Assembly (NCBI GenBank): GCA_040755915.1
Contig: JBFLWM010000043.1
Coordinates: forward strand, 9,368-73,367
Direction: 5' to 3'
DNA from: Sulfurivermis sp040755915
GTDB lineage: Bacteria; Pseudomonadota; Gammaproteobacteria; Thiohalomonadales; Thiohalomonadaceae
DNA length: 64,000 nucleotides
Shown: positions 9,288 through 18,729 of the stretch, piece by piece
Layout of the letters: every line of letters starts with the position of its first letter
Numbering within the stretch: position 1 is the stretch's first letter
Notes under the pieces: model-generated
Seen by the model: the letters and a program-made list of their open reading frames with translations, nothing else
Databases searched by the model: none
What the model was told of the DNA's origin: nothing
Translations under genes and position numbers: made by a program

Positions 9288-9297
9288 GATGTGATCC

Positions 9298-10251
9298 ATG
9301 AACGAATTCGATTATTTGGGATTGGATGGCCGCGCCCTGCGGGTGTTTCTCACCGTTCTGGAGACGGGGTCGGTCACGGCGGCGGCGGAATATCTGGGCA
9401 CGACCCAGTCGGCGGTGAGCCATACCCTGGACAAACTCAGGGGAATTACCGGTGATCCCCTGTTCGTGAAGGCGGGACGCGGCATCGCCGCCACTGCCCA
9501 CGCCCAGGCCATGGCCGAGCCGGTGCGGGTACTGCTCGACGGCATGCGCACCCTGGCGCTGGGACCGCGTTTCGATCCCGCCAGCAGCCGGCGCGAGTTC
9601 ACCATCGCCGCCAACGACTATCAGCGCGACCTGCTGCTGCCCCCGGTGCTGCAGACCATGTGCACCCATGCCCCCGGCGTCCGCATGCGCATCGTGCCGG
9701 CGGGGATCCCCACGGTCGAGCAGCTGCGCGAGGGTTATTGCGACCTGATCATCTCCCCGGAGCCGCCCACCGGCAGTGATGTGGTGAGCGAGCATCTGGT
9801 GGCCGATCAGCTGGTCTGTTACTACGACCCGGCCCACAGCGAACCGCCGGCCGACATGGAGCAGTACCTGGCGGCGCGCCACATCGGCCTGCGTTTCGAC
9901 GACTCGGAACGGGCCGACTTTGAAAACCGCTTCCGCGCCCGCGGCATCCACCGCACGGTGGCCGTGGTGGTGGACAATGTGGCCAGCATCCCCAGTTTCA
10001 TGCGTGGTACGGCGCTGCTGGCCATTGCGCCCTCGATGCTGGACCGCAGCCTGATGCGCGGCCTGGCCTGGGCGCCGCCGCCGTTTCCGGTACCGGCGCT
10101 GGAGGTGCACATGAGTTGGCACCGGCGCAACGAGCAGGACGGTGCCCACCAGTGGCTGCGCGGCCTGATACGCCAGTCGGCGGAGGCGTTGCAGCAATGC
10201 CTGGCGCAGCATGGCGGACTCGCACAATGCGCCCGCGGCAGCAATACTTAA
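9298..10251 (+). CDS. LysR-family transcriptional regulator
   Basis: A 317-residue regulator. The N-terminal winged helix-turn-helix (about residues 10-68) is clear: LRVFLTVLETGSVTAAAEYL, then TTQSAVSHTLDKLR. It is followed by a periplasmic-binding-like effector domain (about residues 95-300). It is transcribed divergently from the RND adaptor-permease operon across a 127-base gap containing an AT-rich dyad, so it most likely controls that pump and itself. The inducer is unknown. The ATG at 9298 has only a weak ribosome site. Confidence 0.9.
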   Translation: MNEFDYLGLDGRALRVFLTVLETGSVTAAAEYLGTTQSAVSHTLDKLRGITGDPLFVKAGRGIAATAHAQAMAEPVRVLLDGMRTLALGPRFDPASSRREFTIAANDYQRDLLLPPVLQTMCTHAPGVRMRIVPAGIPTVEQLREGYCDLIISPEPPTGSDVVSEHLVADQLVCYYDPAHSEPPADMEQYLAARHIGLRFDDSERADFENRFRARGIHRTVAVVVDNVASIPSFMRGTALLAIAPSMLDRSLMRGLAWAPPPFPVPALEVHMSWHRRNEQDGAHQWLRGLIRQSAEALQQCLAQHGGLAQCARGSNT

Positions 10252-10279
10252 AACCTGCAACTTATTCGACAACGACAGC

Positions 10280-12502
10280 ATGGTCTACGTGGAATCCAAA
10301 TTCGGCGACGGCTCCCTGCATGAGGAGGCGGCCCGTGATGCCTGGCTGGAGGGGCTGGCTGCGGATCGCAAGCCCGAAGAGATCGCGCTCATCCGCCGCG
10401 CCCTCGATCTGGCGGAGCGGGCCCACCGCGCGCAGACGCGAGCCTCCGGCGAACCCTATCTGGCCCATGCCACAGCGGTGGCCGATATCCTCGCCGGCCT
10501 GCGCATGGACCACGAGACCCTGGCCGCCGCCATCCTGCACGACGTGGTGGAGGACACCGAGATCACCGTCGCCGACATCGAACAGGCCTGCGGTGCGGCA
10601 GTGGCGCATCTGGTGGACGGCCTCACCAAGATGAAGGTGATTGGCGAATACCAGGCGGCGGAGCAGGGCAACAAGAAGGAACAGGTCAAGGCGGAGAGTC
10701 TGCGCAAGCTGCTGCTGGCCATGGCCGAGGATGTGCGCGTGGTGCTGATCAAGCTGGCCGATCGCCTGCACAACATGCGCACCCTGCAACACCTGCCGTC
10801 GCACAAGCAGCAGCGCATAGCGCGAGAGACGCTGGACATCTATGCGCCGCTGGCCAATCGCCTCGGCATCTGGCACGTGAAGTGGGAGCTGGAAGATCTG
10901 GCCTTCCGCTATCTGGAGCCGCAGGCCTACAAGGAGATCGCCAGGTCCCTCGACGAACGCCGTGTCGATCGCCAGCGCTACATCGACAAGGTGCTGGCGA
11001 CCCTGCGCGAGGAGCTGGCGCGGGCCGGCGTCCAGGCCGACGTCAAGGGCCGGCCCAAGCACATCTACAGCATCTGGAAGAAGATGCAGCGCAAGGGGCT
11101 GAGTTTCCATGAGCTGTACGACGTGCGTGCAGTGCGCATCCTGGTGGATACCATCCCCGATTGCTATCACGCCCTCGGGGTGGTGCACATGCTGTGGCCG
11201 CACATCCCCAAGGAGTTCGACGACTACATCGCCACGCCGAAGGAGAACCGTTACCGCTCCATTCATACCGCCGTGGTCGGTCCCGAGGGCAAGACCGTGG
11301 AGGTGCAGATCCGTACCTTCGAGATGGACAAGGAGTCGGAGCTGGGCGTGGCGGCGCACTGGCGCTACAAGGAGGGCGGCAGGAGCAACCGCGATTTCGA
11401 ACAGAAGGTGGCCTGGCTGCGCCAGCTGCTGGAATGGAAGGACGAGGAGAGCAGTGCCGGCGACTTCATCGACCGCTTCAAGTCCGAGGTGTTCCAGGAT
11501 CGCGTCTATGTGCTCACACCGCAGGGCGAGGTGGTGGATATGCCGCAAGGCGCCACGCCGCTGGATTTCGCCTATTACATCCATACCGAGGTGGGCAACC
11601 GCGCACGCGGTGCGCGCGTCGACGGACGCATGGTGCCGATCACCTACGAACTGAAAAGCGGCGAACAGGTGGAGATTCTGACCGCCCGTCAGGGTGAGCC
11701 GAGCCGCGACTGGCTCAATCCCCATCTCGGCTATCTGAAGACTTCGCGTGCCCGTGCCAAGGTGCGCCACTGGTTCACCCAGCAGGCGCTGGAGCGCAAT
11801 CTGGCCGAGGGGCGTGCAGTGCTGGAAAAGGAACTGCGCCGCTTCAGTGTCTCCGACCTGCCGCTGGAGCAACTGGCGGCACAGTTCGGCTTCGAACAGC
11901 TCGATCCCTTCCTGCTGGCCATCGGCCGTGGAGACATCAACACCAGCCAGATCGTGCGCGCCCTGCAAAAGCAGGTGGTGCCACCGCCGCAGACCGAGGA
12001 GGAGGCCCTTCCGATCACCGCGCCCGCCACGCCGGGCAAGGGCGGCGGCGAGGGCGGGATCCATATCCGCGGTGTCGGCAATCTGCTCACCACCATGGCG
12101 CGCTGCTGCAAACCGGCACCGGGCGATGCGGTGGTGGGGTACATCACTCAGGGACGTGGCGTCACCATCCACCGCAGTGATTGCCGCAATATACTCAACA
12201 TCGCCCCGGAAAAACGGGTGCGTCTCATCGAGGTGGAGTGGAGCAGCAAGCAGCGCCAGACCTATCCGGTGGATATCGAGATACTGGCGTTCGATCGTCA
12301 GGGCCTGTTGCGCGACATCACCTCGATCCTGTCCAACGACAAGGTCAACGTGCTGTCGGTCAATACCCAGACCAACAAGCAGGATTACAGTGTGCGCATG
12401 CAGCTGACTCTGGAAATCGCCAACATCGATGAGCTGTCGCGTGTGCTGGGCCGCATCAGTCAGTTGCCCAACGTCACCGAGGCGCGGCGGCGGATTCATT
12501 GA
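10280..12502 (+). CDS. relA: RelA-type (p)ppGpp synthetase with intact HD hydrolase residues
   Basis: A 740-residue RSH-family enzyme making or degrading the alarmone (p)ppGpp. Order: HD hydrolase domain (about 25-190), synthetase (about 240-370), TGS (about 400-465), a Cys-containing RIS/ZFD segment (ARCCKPAPGD) and a C-terminal ACT domain. The synthetase carries EFDD at 312-315, the acidic form found in monofunctional RelA. The hydrolase metal and catalytic residues are nevertheless all present: His63, His87-Asp88 with Glu91-Asp92, and Asp161. E. coli RelA has lost these. The start at 10280 (MVYVES) aligns with the RelA N-terminus; the upstream ATG at 10211 lies inside the LysR gene. SpoT is not in the window. 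Confidence 0.88.
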   Translation: MVYVESKFGDGSLHEEAARDAWLEGLAADRKPEEIALIRRALDLAERAHRAQTRASGEPYLAHATAVADILAGLRMDHETLAAAILHDVVEDTEITVADIEQACGAAVAHLVDGLTKMKVIGEYQAAEQGNKKEQVKAESLRKLLLAMAEDVRVVLIKLADRLHNMRTLQHLPSHKQQRIARETLDIYAPLANRLGIWHVKWELEDLAFRYLEPQAYKEIARSLDERRVDRQRYIDKVLATLREELARAGVQADVKGRPKHIYSIWKKMQRKGLSFHELYDVRAVRILVDTIPDCYHALGVVHMLWPHIPKEFDDYIATPKENRYRSIHTAVVGPEGKTVEVQIRTFEMDKESELGVAAHWRYKEGGRSNRDFEQKVAWLRQLLEWKDEESSAGDFIDRFKSEVFQDRVYVLTPQGEVVDMPQGATPLDFAYYIHTEVGNRARGARVDGRMVPITYELKSGEQVEILTARQGEPSRDWLNPHLGYLKTSRARAKVRHWFTQQALERNLAEGRAVLEKELRRFSVSDLPLEQLAAQFGFEQLDPFLLAIGRGDINTSQIVRALQKQVVPPPQTEEEALPITAPATPGKGGGEGGIHIRGVGNLLTTMARCCKPAPGDAVVGYITQGRGVTIHRSDCRNILNIAPEKRVRLIEVEWSSKQRQTYPVDIEILAFDRQGLLRDITSILSNDKVNVLSVNTQTNKQDYSVRMQLTLEIANIDELSRVLGRISQLPNVTEARRRIH

Positions 12503-12561
12503 AGGCGGTTGCCGGCGGCGAGTTACACGATACAGGCAACAATATAGTTCCTTGGGCGATT

Positions 12562-13269
12562 GTGAAATTTGAGACCCCCCTCATAACCGGAACGCTGTTG
12601 CGGCGTTACAAGCGCTTTCTGGCCGACGTGCGCCTGGCCGACGGCAGCATCATCACCGCCCATACCCCGAATACCGGCAGCATGCTGGGCTGCGCCGAGC
12701 CGGGCAGTCGTGTATGGCTGCGGGTGGTGGACAATGTCAGGCGGAAGTATCCCCACGCCTGGGAGTTGGTGGAAAACAGTGCCGGGGTAATGGTCGGAAT
12801 CAACACCGGCGTGGTGAATCGGTTGGTGACTGAGGCCATCGCCAGTGGTGTGATCGCCGAACTGCAGGGCTATGCCACGCTGCGCCAGGAAGTTCGCTAC
12901 GGCAACGAGAACAGCCGCATCGATCTGCTGTTGGAAGGTAACGGCCGACCGGCCTGCCATGTGGAGATCAAGAACGTCACCGCCGTCGACGCAGTGGGTA
13001 CAGCATTCTTTCCCGATGCTGTGAGCGCGCGTGGCAGCAAGCATCTGCGTGAGCTGATGCAGGTGGTGGCGCAGGGCGGACGCGGAGTGCTTCTGTTTTG
13101 TGTGCAGCGCGGCGACGCCAGGGCGGTACGCCCGGCGGATGAAATCGATCCGCTATACGGCCAAACCTTGCGTGCAGCGGTGGCGGCCGGCGTGGAGACG
13201 CTGGCATACCGCGCCACAGTATCACCACATGGCGTGTCGCTGGACGTGGCATTGCCGGTGCGGATATGA
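12562..13269 (+). CDS. sfsA: SfsA-family nucleic-acid-binding/nuclease protein
   Basis: About 235 residues, matching SfsA over its full length: RRYKRFLADV, HTPNTGSMLGC, RKYPHAWEL, NRLVTEAI, ENSRIDLLL, EIKNVT, FFPDAVSARGSKHLRELM. E. coli SfsA was named for sugar-fermentation stimulation. The EIK/RID pattern belongs to a PD-(D/E)XK-like nuclease fold. The GTG at 12562 places the start where family members begin (VKFETPL). A TTG at 12499 overlapping the relA stop would add 21 unconserved residues. It probably forms an operon with relA upstream and the cupin gene downstream, overlapping or abutting both. Confidence 0.88.
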   Translation: MKFETPLITGTLLRRYKRFLADVRLADGSIITAHTPNTGSMLGCAEPGSRVWLRVVDNVRRKYPHAWELVENSAGVMVGINTGVVNRLVTEAIASGVIAELQGYATLRQEVRYGNENSRIDLLLEGNGRPACHVEIKNVTAVDAVGTAFFPDAVSARGSKHLRELMQVVAQGGRGVLLFCVQRGDARAVRPADEIDPLYGQTLRAAVAAGVETLAYRATVSPHGVSLDVALPVRI

Positions 13270-13277
13270 GGTCCACC

Positions 13278-13781
13278 ATGGAGAATCGCATGCAGCTGAT
13301 CACTGCTTCACTCATGGCGGAGTTGTCGCGACGGGCGGCTGCGAGCGACCGCGGCCGCAGCAATTTCAATCTGCACCCGCAACTGGCGGATCCCGTGCAG
13401 CGCTTCCTGAATGCCATCGAGCCCGGCAGCTATGTCCGGCCGCACCGTCATGGCAGCCCCTTGCGCTGGGAGCTGTTTGTGATAATGCAAGGTGCTGCGG
13501 TGATTCTGCTGTTTGATGATGCCGGCATGGTGACGGAACGTGTCGAGCTGGATGCCGGCGGTAGCGTGCGCGCGGTGGAGCTTCCCCCCGGGGTCTGGCA
13601 TACCGTTGTCGCGCGGGTTTCGGGCACAGTGTTGTTCGAGTTCAAAGAGGGACCGTATGCACAGTTGTCGGACAAGGACTTCGCAGCATGGGCACCGGCG
13701 GAGGGTGACCCGATGTGTCCGCGGTGGGTGGAGCGCTTTCTTGCCGCCACGCCCGGAGAGCACTGGGCAGGCGACCGTTGA
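13278..13781 (+). CDS. WbuC-type cupin metalloprotein
   Basis: About 167 residues with a single cupin barrel. NLHPQLADPVQRFLNAIEPGSYVRPHRH is split by the metal-binding His cluster, followed by LRWELFVIMQG and a second His in PPGVWHTVV. This pattern defines the WbuC family, usually found in O-antigen clusters and of unproven function. Here it lies between sfsA and a TPR-methyltransferase. An ATG at 13266 overlaps the sfsA stop, but the ATG at 13278 has GAGGT five bases upstream and was chosen. Confidence 0.8.
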   Translation: MENRMQLITASLMAELSRRAAASDRGRSNFNLHPQLADPVQRFLNAIEPGSYVRPHRHGSPLRWELFVIMQGAAVILLFDDAGMVTERVELDAGGSVRAVELPPGVWHTVVARVSGTVLFEFKEGPYAQLSDKDFAAWAPAEGDPMCPRWVERFLAATPGEHWAGDR

Positions 13782-13783
13782 GC

Positions 13784-15178
13784 ATGGCGCCGTCCGCAGT
13801 GGATGACTGGCTGCAACAGGCGGTGCGGCGACATCAGGCCGGGGACATCGCCGGGGCGGAGTTTTTGTATCGACAGATCCTTGCTGTGCAGCCTCGCCAC
13901 GGTGACGCGTTGCATCTAGTCGGGTTGGTGCACTACATCCGCGGCGATTTCGTCGCTGCTGCAGAGTGGATCCGCGAGGCAGTGGCGGTCGCGCCGCACG
14001 CTGCGGTGTTTCACTTTAACCTGGGCAACGTCCTGCGCGATGCCGGTGCGGTGGCGGAGGCCATTGCCAGTTACCGGCAGGCGGTGGTTCTGCAGCCCGA
14101 TGAAGCCGACTATCACAACAACCTCGGCCTGGCGCTGGAAGAGGCCGGGGACCTCGATGCAGCCACAGGCTGCTATCACCAGGCGGTGGACTTGGCGCCG
14201 CCGGATGCAGCACTGTGGATGAATCTGGCGCTGGCCCTGCAACAGCAAGGCCGGCGTGATGAAGCCATCGCTGCCTATCGGCGGGTTCTGCAGCTGCAGC
14301 CAAAGCATGCGCCGGCATGCAATAACCTGGGCGCGCTATTGCAGGCAGCCGATGATTTCGACGGTGCGCTGCGTTGTTACCGGGCGGCCTTGCAGGCCGA
14401 ACCTGCGCTGGCCGAAGCCCATCGCAATTATGGCGGGCTGCTGGAGGCTGCTGGAAACCGCGAGGGTGCGCTGCATCATTACCGTGAGGCCCTGCGCCTC
14501 AAGCCGGACTATGCCGAGGTGGCGTATATGATGGCGGCATTGCGGGATGCCACGCCGCCCACTGCAGCGCCGCAAGAATACGTGGCCGCGCTGTTCGATC
14601 AGTATGCCGATGGGTTTGACGCGCATCTGGCGGGTACGCTGGGTTACCGCACCCCGCTGATGCTGCGTGCACTGTTCGACCGTTGCGGTGGTGGCGGTGG
14701 TCTGCGGGTACTGGATCTGGGGTGTGGTACCGGGCTGTCCGGCATGGCGTTTCGTGATGTGGCGGCACATCTTGCCGGGATCGACCTGTCCGTCCGCATG
14801 CTGGAAAAGGCGCGCCAACGGGCCATCTATGACGCGCTGGAGACGGGTGAGGCCGTGGCGGCGTTGCAAACATTGCCGCAATCCCTGGACCTGCTGCTGG
14901 CTGCCGACGTGTTCGTCTATCTCGGTGACCTGTCACCGGTGTTCGCGGCAGCGTATCAGGCCCTGCATCCCGGCGGCTGGCTGCTGTTTTCCGTGGAGCA
15001 GGCGGACTGTGGCAGCTTTGTGCTGCGTGAGGCGGGGCGCTATGCCCATGATGCGGCGTACGTGCGTGCGCTGGCCTTACGGCATGGCTTCGCGGTGCGG
15101 GCAGAGGAGGGCGCCGTGTTGCGGCAGAATCTCGGCATCGATGTGCCCGGTTGGCTGTTTTCCCTGCAGAAAGGGTGA
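13784..15178 (+). CDS. TPR-repeat protein fused to a SAM-dependent methyltransferase
   Basis: A 464-residue protein in two parts. Residues about 5-270 form seven or so tetratricopeptide repeats (units ending in patterns such as ALRLKPDYAEV). Residues about 290-460 form a class I methyltransferase with motif I VLDLGCGTGLSG, motif II region AGIDLSVRMLEKAR and LHPGGWLLFSVE. No signal peptide is seen, so it is probably cytosolic. The ATG at 13784 lies three bases after the cupin stop, implying cotranscription. The substrate is unknown; TPRs suggest a protein target. Longer upstream starts would overlap the cupin gene and were rejected. Confidence 0.85.
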   Translation: MAPSAVDDWLQQAVRRHQAGDIAGAEFLYRQILAVQPRHGDALHLVGLVHYIRGDFVAAAEWIREAVAVAPHAAVFHFNLGNVLRDAGAVAEAIASYRQAVVLQPDEADYHNNLGLALEEAGDLDAATGCYHQAVDLAPPDAALWMNLALALQQQGRRDEAIAAYRRVLQLQPKHAPACNNLGALLQAADDFDGALRCYRAALQAEPALAEAHRNYGGLLEAAGNREGALHHYREALRLKPDYAEVAYMMAALRDATPPTAAPQEYVAALFDQYADGFDAHLAGTLGYRTPLMLRALFDRCGGGGGLRVLDLGCGTGLSGMAFRDVAAHLAGIDLSVRMLEKARQRAIYDALETGEAVAALQTLPQSLDLLLAADVFVYLGDLSPVFAAAYQALHPGGWLLFSVEQADCGSFVLREAGRYAHDAAYVRALALRHGFAVRAEEGAVLRQNLGIDVPGWLFSLQKG

Positions 15179-15205
15179 ATGGCTTCCCGCGGTGCCGACA
15201 CCTAG

Positions 15206-16057
15206 TTAGTTGGTCTTTTCCAAAACGCGGAACACCACGTCCACAGTCAGATGCAGGCTGTGCAGCCGGGCCGCCGCTTCCTTGCCGGCACGGGTGGCGC
15301 GGTAGAGATGCGGCGTCATCAGCAGCAGATCGGCGATCTGCTCGCGGTTCAACTCCGGGGGCGTGTAGTTCAGCGACTGGCTGTCGATGAGGGTGAAACC
15401 GAACTCGGCGGCCTTGTCCAGCGGAGGCGGCGGCGACTTGCGTACCTCGGGATAAATCACGTTGCGCAGCTCCAGCAGATGGTCGGGGCCGGCATCCACC
15501 AGCAGCAGTCTGCCGCCTGGCTTCAGTATGGAGGCAAAGGCGGGGTACACCGGGAAGCCGAACATGCACAGGACCATATCGACGGTGTGCGGCATCACGG
15601 CCGGGTTGTTGTTGGAGGCCACCAGCCAGGTGATCTGCCTGTTGCGTCGGCAGGCGGCGACGATGGCGGGTTTGGCAATGTCGAGGCCGATGAGGATGGC
15701 GTTGCGGCGACTGGTAGCCAGTGTCCGGCTCAACTGATCGAGGTAATAGCCTTCACCGCAGCCGGCGTCCACGATGCACGGTTCTGCAGCGGGCATAAAC
15801 TGCGGTACCACTGCCGTGAGCCGTTCGGCGATGGGCCGATAGAGGCCGGCATCAAGGAAGCGGCGCCGTGCTTCAACCATTTCGGCACTGTCACCGGGTT
15901 CGCGGGATTTCTTGTTCTGTACCGGCAGCAGGTTGACGTAGCCCTGGCGTGCAATATCGAAACTGTGCCCGCCGGCGCAGCACAACTGGCGCTCGCGCAG
16001 CACAAGCGGCAGGCCATCCAGCGGGCAGGCCAGGTTGGCAGCTTCGTGCGGTGGCAT
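15206..16057 (-). CDS. rlmA: RlmA-like rRNA (guanine-N1) methyltransferase
   Basis: 283 residues with the RlmA layout. A short N-terminal zinc-ribbon region (CPLDG, then CCAGGHSFD) is followed by the diagnostic GYVNLLPVQ and GDSAEMVEARRRFLDAGLYRPI segments, then a SAM-binding domain (CIVDAGCGEGYYL). The family methylates N1 of a guanine in 23S rRNA (G745 in E. coli). One zinc-ligand position that is Cys in E. coli (CPLC) is Asp14 here, while Cys11, Cys26/27 and His31 remain. It is convergent with the TPR-methyltransferase gene, with a 27-base gap. Confidence 0.82.
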   Translation of the reverse strand: MPPHEAANLACPLDGLPLVLRERQLCCAGGHSFDIARQGYVNLLPVQNKKSREPGDSAEMVEARRRFLDAGLYRPIAERLTAVVPQFMPAAEPCIVDAGCGEGYYLDQLSRTLATSRRNAILIGLDIAKPAIVAACRRNRQITWLVASNNNPAVMPHTVDMVLCMFGFPVYPAFASILKPGGRLLLVDAGPDHLLELRNVIYPEVRKSPPPPLDKAAEFGFTLIDSQSLNYTPPELNREQIADLLLMTPHLYRATRAGKEAAARLHSLHLTVDVVFRVLEKTN

Positions 16058-16076
16058 GGTGTCTACCCTGTCCGTC

Positions 16077-18722
16077 TCACATTGTCAGCAGGGCAGTAAT
16101 ACGCTGGCGCAGCCGTTCCATCTGTGTCACATCCTGGAGCGGGCGGTTGGCCGCGTCGGTGATGAAGAAGATGTCCTCCACGCGCGCGCCGAGGGTGGCG
16201 ATCTTTGCATTCTGCAGACGTACGTCACATTCCATCAATGCCTTGCCGATCTGTGACAGCAGGCCGGGCCGGTCGGAGCTGATCACCTCCATCACCGTGC
16301 GGTCATTGTAGGGATCGGGCTGGAAGATGACCTGGGTCGGAATGGTGAAGTGTTTCAGCTGGCGCGGCAGGCGGCGTTCGACCTTTTGCGGCGGCAGTTC
16401 GGGCTGGGCCAGCACCTCGTGCAGTGTGGATTCCAGTTCCTGGATGCGCCAGGCATCGCTCACCGGGGCGCCGTCTTCCTCCAGCACGATATAGGTATCC
16501 AGAGTGTGGCCGTCGCGCGAGGTCATGATGCGGGCATCGGTGATGGTGAGGCCCATCTGATCCAGAGTGCTGGTGGCGAGGGCAAACAGGTTGTCGTGAC
16601 GCGGGGTGTAGATGAACACCTCGGTGCCGCCATGCTGGGTCTGCTGCCGGATCAGGATCAACGGCAGGGCCGCGTCACGGGCCGCGATGATCGCCTCGGT
16701 GTGCCAGGCGATGGCGTCGATGGTATAGCGCAGGAAATAGTCATCATCAAGATGCGACCACAGGGTGTCGATGGCCGTAGCGGAGACGGCACGGTCGCGC
16801 ACGCGCTTGCGCGCCTCTTCCTTGGTTTCGGCGATCAGTTCATCGGCATCGATGGGATTGGTGAGGCCGCGGCGCAGGGCGTTGCGCGTGCTGTTGTACA
16901 GGGTGTTGAGCAGGGTGCCCTTCCAGGAGTTCCACAGCGCGGGGCTGGTGGCGCGGATGTCGGCAATGGTCAGCAGATAGAGATAATCCAGATGCACGCG
17001 GTCGCCCACGGCGGCGGCAAAGGCGTTCACTACGTCCGGGTCATTGATGTCCTGGCGCTGGGCGGTGGCCGACATCAGCAGATGGTTGCGTACCAGCCAG
17101 GCGGCAAGGCGGGTGTCGTAGTCGGACAACTGGTGGCTGCGGCAGAACTCCGTTACCTCCTCGGCCCCCAGCACCGAGTGATCGCCGCCGCGGCCCTTGG
17201 CGATGTCGTGGAACAGGGCGGCGACGTACAGCACCTCGCGCTTGGGGATCTGGTCCATCAGCTCGCTGCACAGCGGAAACTCCGCCTTGTACTGCGGGTA
17301 GGCGTAGCGGCGCACGTTGCGCAGCACGAACAGGGTGTGTTCGTCCACGGTGTAGACGTGGAACAGGTCGTGCTGCATCTGGCCGACGATGCGGCCGAAC
17401 GGTTGCAGGTAGGCGCCGAGCAGGCCGAAGCGGTTCATGTGGCGCAGGGCGGTGTGCACGCCGCGCGGCTGGCGCAGCAGCTCCATGAACAGGCTGCGGC
17501 AGCGCAGGTCGGCGCGGAACTCGTCGTCGATGAGATGGAGGTGGCTGCGGATCAGGCGGATGGTCTCGGCGCGTATGCCCTTGAGGTGTTCGTGCTGCGC
17601 CAGCAGGAGGAACAGCTCCAGCAGGGCGAAGGGCTGCCGGCGGAATACCAGGTCGTTGCTGACCTCGAGAAAACCGTTGCGTGCCTGGAAGCGGCGGTTG
17701 ATGGGGACGATCTGCGCGGGCTCGTCGACGAGCAGGATCTTTTCCTGGAACAGCTGCAGCAGCATTTCGTTGAGCTGGCCCAGTTCCATCACCGTGCGGT
17801 AGTAGCGCTTCATGAACTGCTCCACCGCCAGGGTGGCATCTTCATCCTGGTAACCGAACTGGCGGGCGAGGGCGCGCTGGTGGTCGAACAGCAGGCGGTC
17901 TTCGCGGCGACGGGCCAGCAGGTGCAGGCCGAAGCGTACGCGCCAGAGGAAGTTCTGGCCGTCGATGAGGGTGCGGTATTCCCCGGGGGTCAGGAAGCCG
18001 TGGCCGACCAGGTCGTCCAGGGTCTGGCCGCCGAAGTGGCGCTTGGCCACCCAGCCGATCATCTGGATGTCGCGCAGGCCGCCGGGGCCTTCCTTGACGT
18101 TGGGTTCCAGGTTGTAGGCAGTGTCGTGAAACTTGCGGTGACGGGCGATCTGTTCCTGCCACTTGGCGGCGAAGAACTCGCGTACCGGCCAGATGCGGTC
18201 CGGGCCGACCACCTGGCGCATGGCGTAGTACAGGCCGGCATCGCCGCCCAGCAGGCGCGATTCCATCAGGTTGGTGGCCACGGTGATGTCGGCCTGGCCC
18301 TCGCGCTCGCAGTCGGCCACCGAGCGCACGCTGTGCCCCACCTCCAGGCCCATGTCCCACAGGAACAGCAGGAAGCCCTCCAGGGCCTGGTGCAGGGCGG
18401 GCAGTTCGCCCAGCGGCAGCAGCACCATCAAATCGACATCGGAATGGGGGTGCAGCTCGCCGCGGCCATAGCCGCCCACGGCCACCAGGGCGGCCTGCTG
18501 CTCGTGCGTTTGCATGAGGCGCTGCCAGGCGCGGGCCAGCAGCTGATCCACCACCCAGGCGCGGCCGCGCACCAGCTGGACGATGGGGGCGCCGCGCTCG
18601 AAGCGCCGTGCCAGTACGGCATGGGCCTGGCGCAGGGCGTCGCGGAACAGGGTGAGGGGTGGGGTGTCGCCGTTGAGGGCGGTGTCGAAGGCGGCGCCGT
18701 CGAAAAGGATGTCCTTTTCCAT
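16077..18722 (-). CDS. glnD: PII uridylyltransferase / uridylyl-removing enzyme
   Basis: 881 residues, full length for GlnD, the glutamine sensor that uridylylates PII and so sets nitrogen control. The nucleotidyltransferase site is VGGYGRGELHPHSDVDLMVLL (Gly-rich loop then DVD, about residues 85-105). An HD hydrolase domain follows with ALFHDIAKGRGGDHS, and two ACT domains lie at the C-terminus, the last around SSDRPGLLSQIGKALMECDV. The start is an ATG at 18722, only seven bases after the map stop, so the order is map-glnD on the same strand. Confidence 0.96.
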   Translation of the reverse strand: MEKDILFDGAAFDTALNGDTPPLTLFRDALRQAHAVLARRFERGAPIVQLVRGRAWVVDQLLARAWQRLMQTHEQQAALVAVGGYGRGELHPHSDVDLMVLLPLGELPALHQALEGFLLFLWDMGLEVGHSVRSVADCEREGQADITVATNLMESRLLGGDAGLYYAMRQVVGPDRIWPVREFFAAKWQEQIARHRKFHDTAYNLEPNVKEGPGGLRDIQMIGWVAKRHFGGQTLDDLVGHGFLTPGEYRTLIDGQNFLWRVRFGLHLLARRREDRLLFDHQRALARQFGYQDEDATLAVEQFMKRYYRTVMELGQLNEMLLQLFQEKILLVDEPAQIVPINRRFQARNGFLEVSNDLVFRRQPFALLELFLLLAQHEHLKGIRAETIRLIRSHLHLIDDEFRADLRCRSLFMELLRQPRGVHTALRHMNRFGLLGAYLQPFGRIVGQMQHDLFHVYTVDEHTLFVLRNVRRYAYPQYKAEFPLCSELMDQIPKREVLYVAALFHDIAKGRGGDHSVLGAEEVTEFCRSHQLSDYDTRLAAWLVRNHLLMSATAQRQDINDPDVVNAFAAAVGDRVHLDYLYLLTIADIRATSPALWNSWKGTLLNTLYNSTRNALRRGLTNPIDADELIAETKEEARKRVRDRAVSATAIDTLWSHLDDDYFLRYTIDAIAWHTEAIIAARDAALPLILIRQQTQHGGTEVFIYTPRHDNLFALATSTLDQMGLTITDARIMTSRDGHTLDTYIVLEEDGAPVSDAWRIQELESTLHEVLAQPELPPQKVERRLPRQLKHFTIPTQVIFQPDPYNDRTVMEVISSDRPGLLSQIGKALMECDVRLQNAKIATLGARVEDIFFITDAANRPLQDVTQMERLRQRITALLTM

Positions 18723-18729
18723 CAGTGGG

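Noticed and set aside
10262..12499. A 745-codon open frame opposite relA
   Set aside because: Shadow of RelA.
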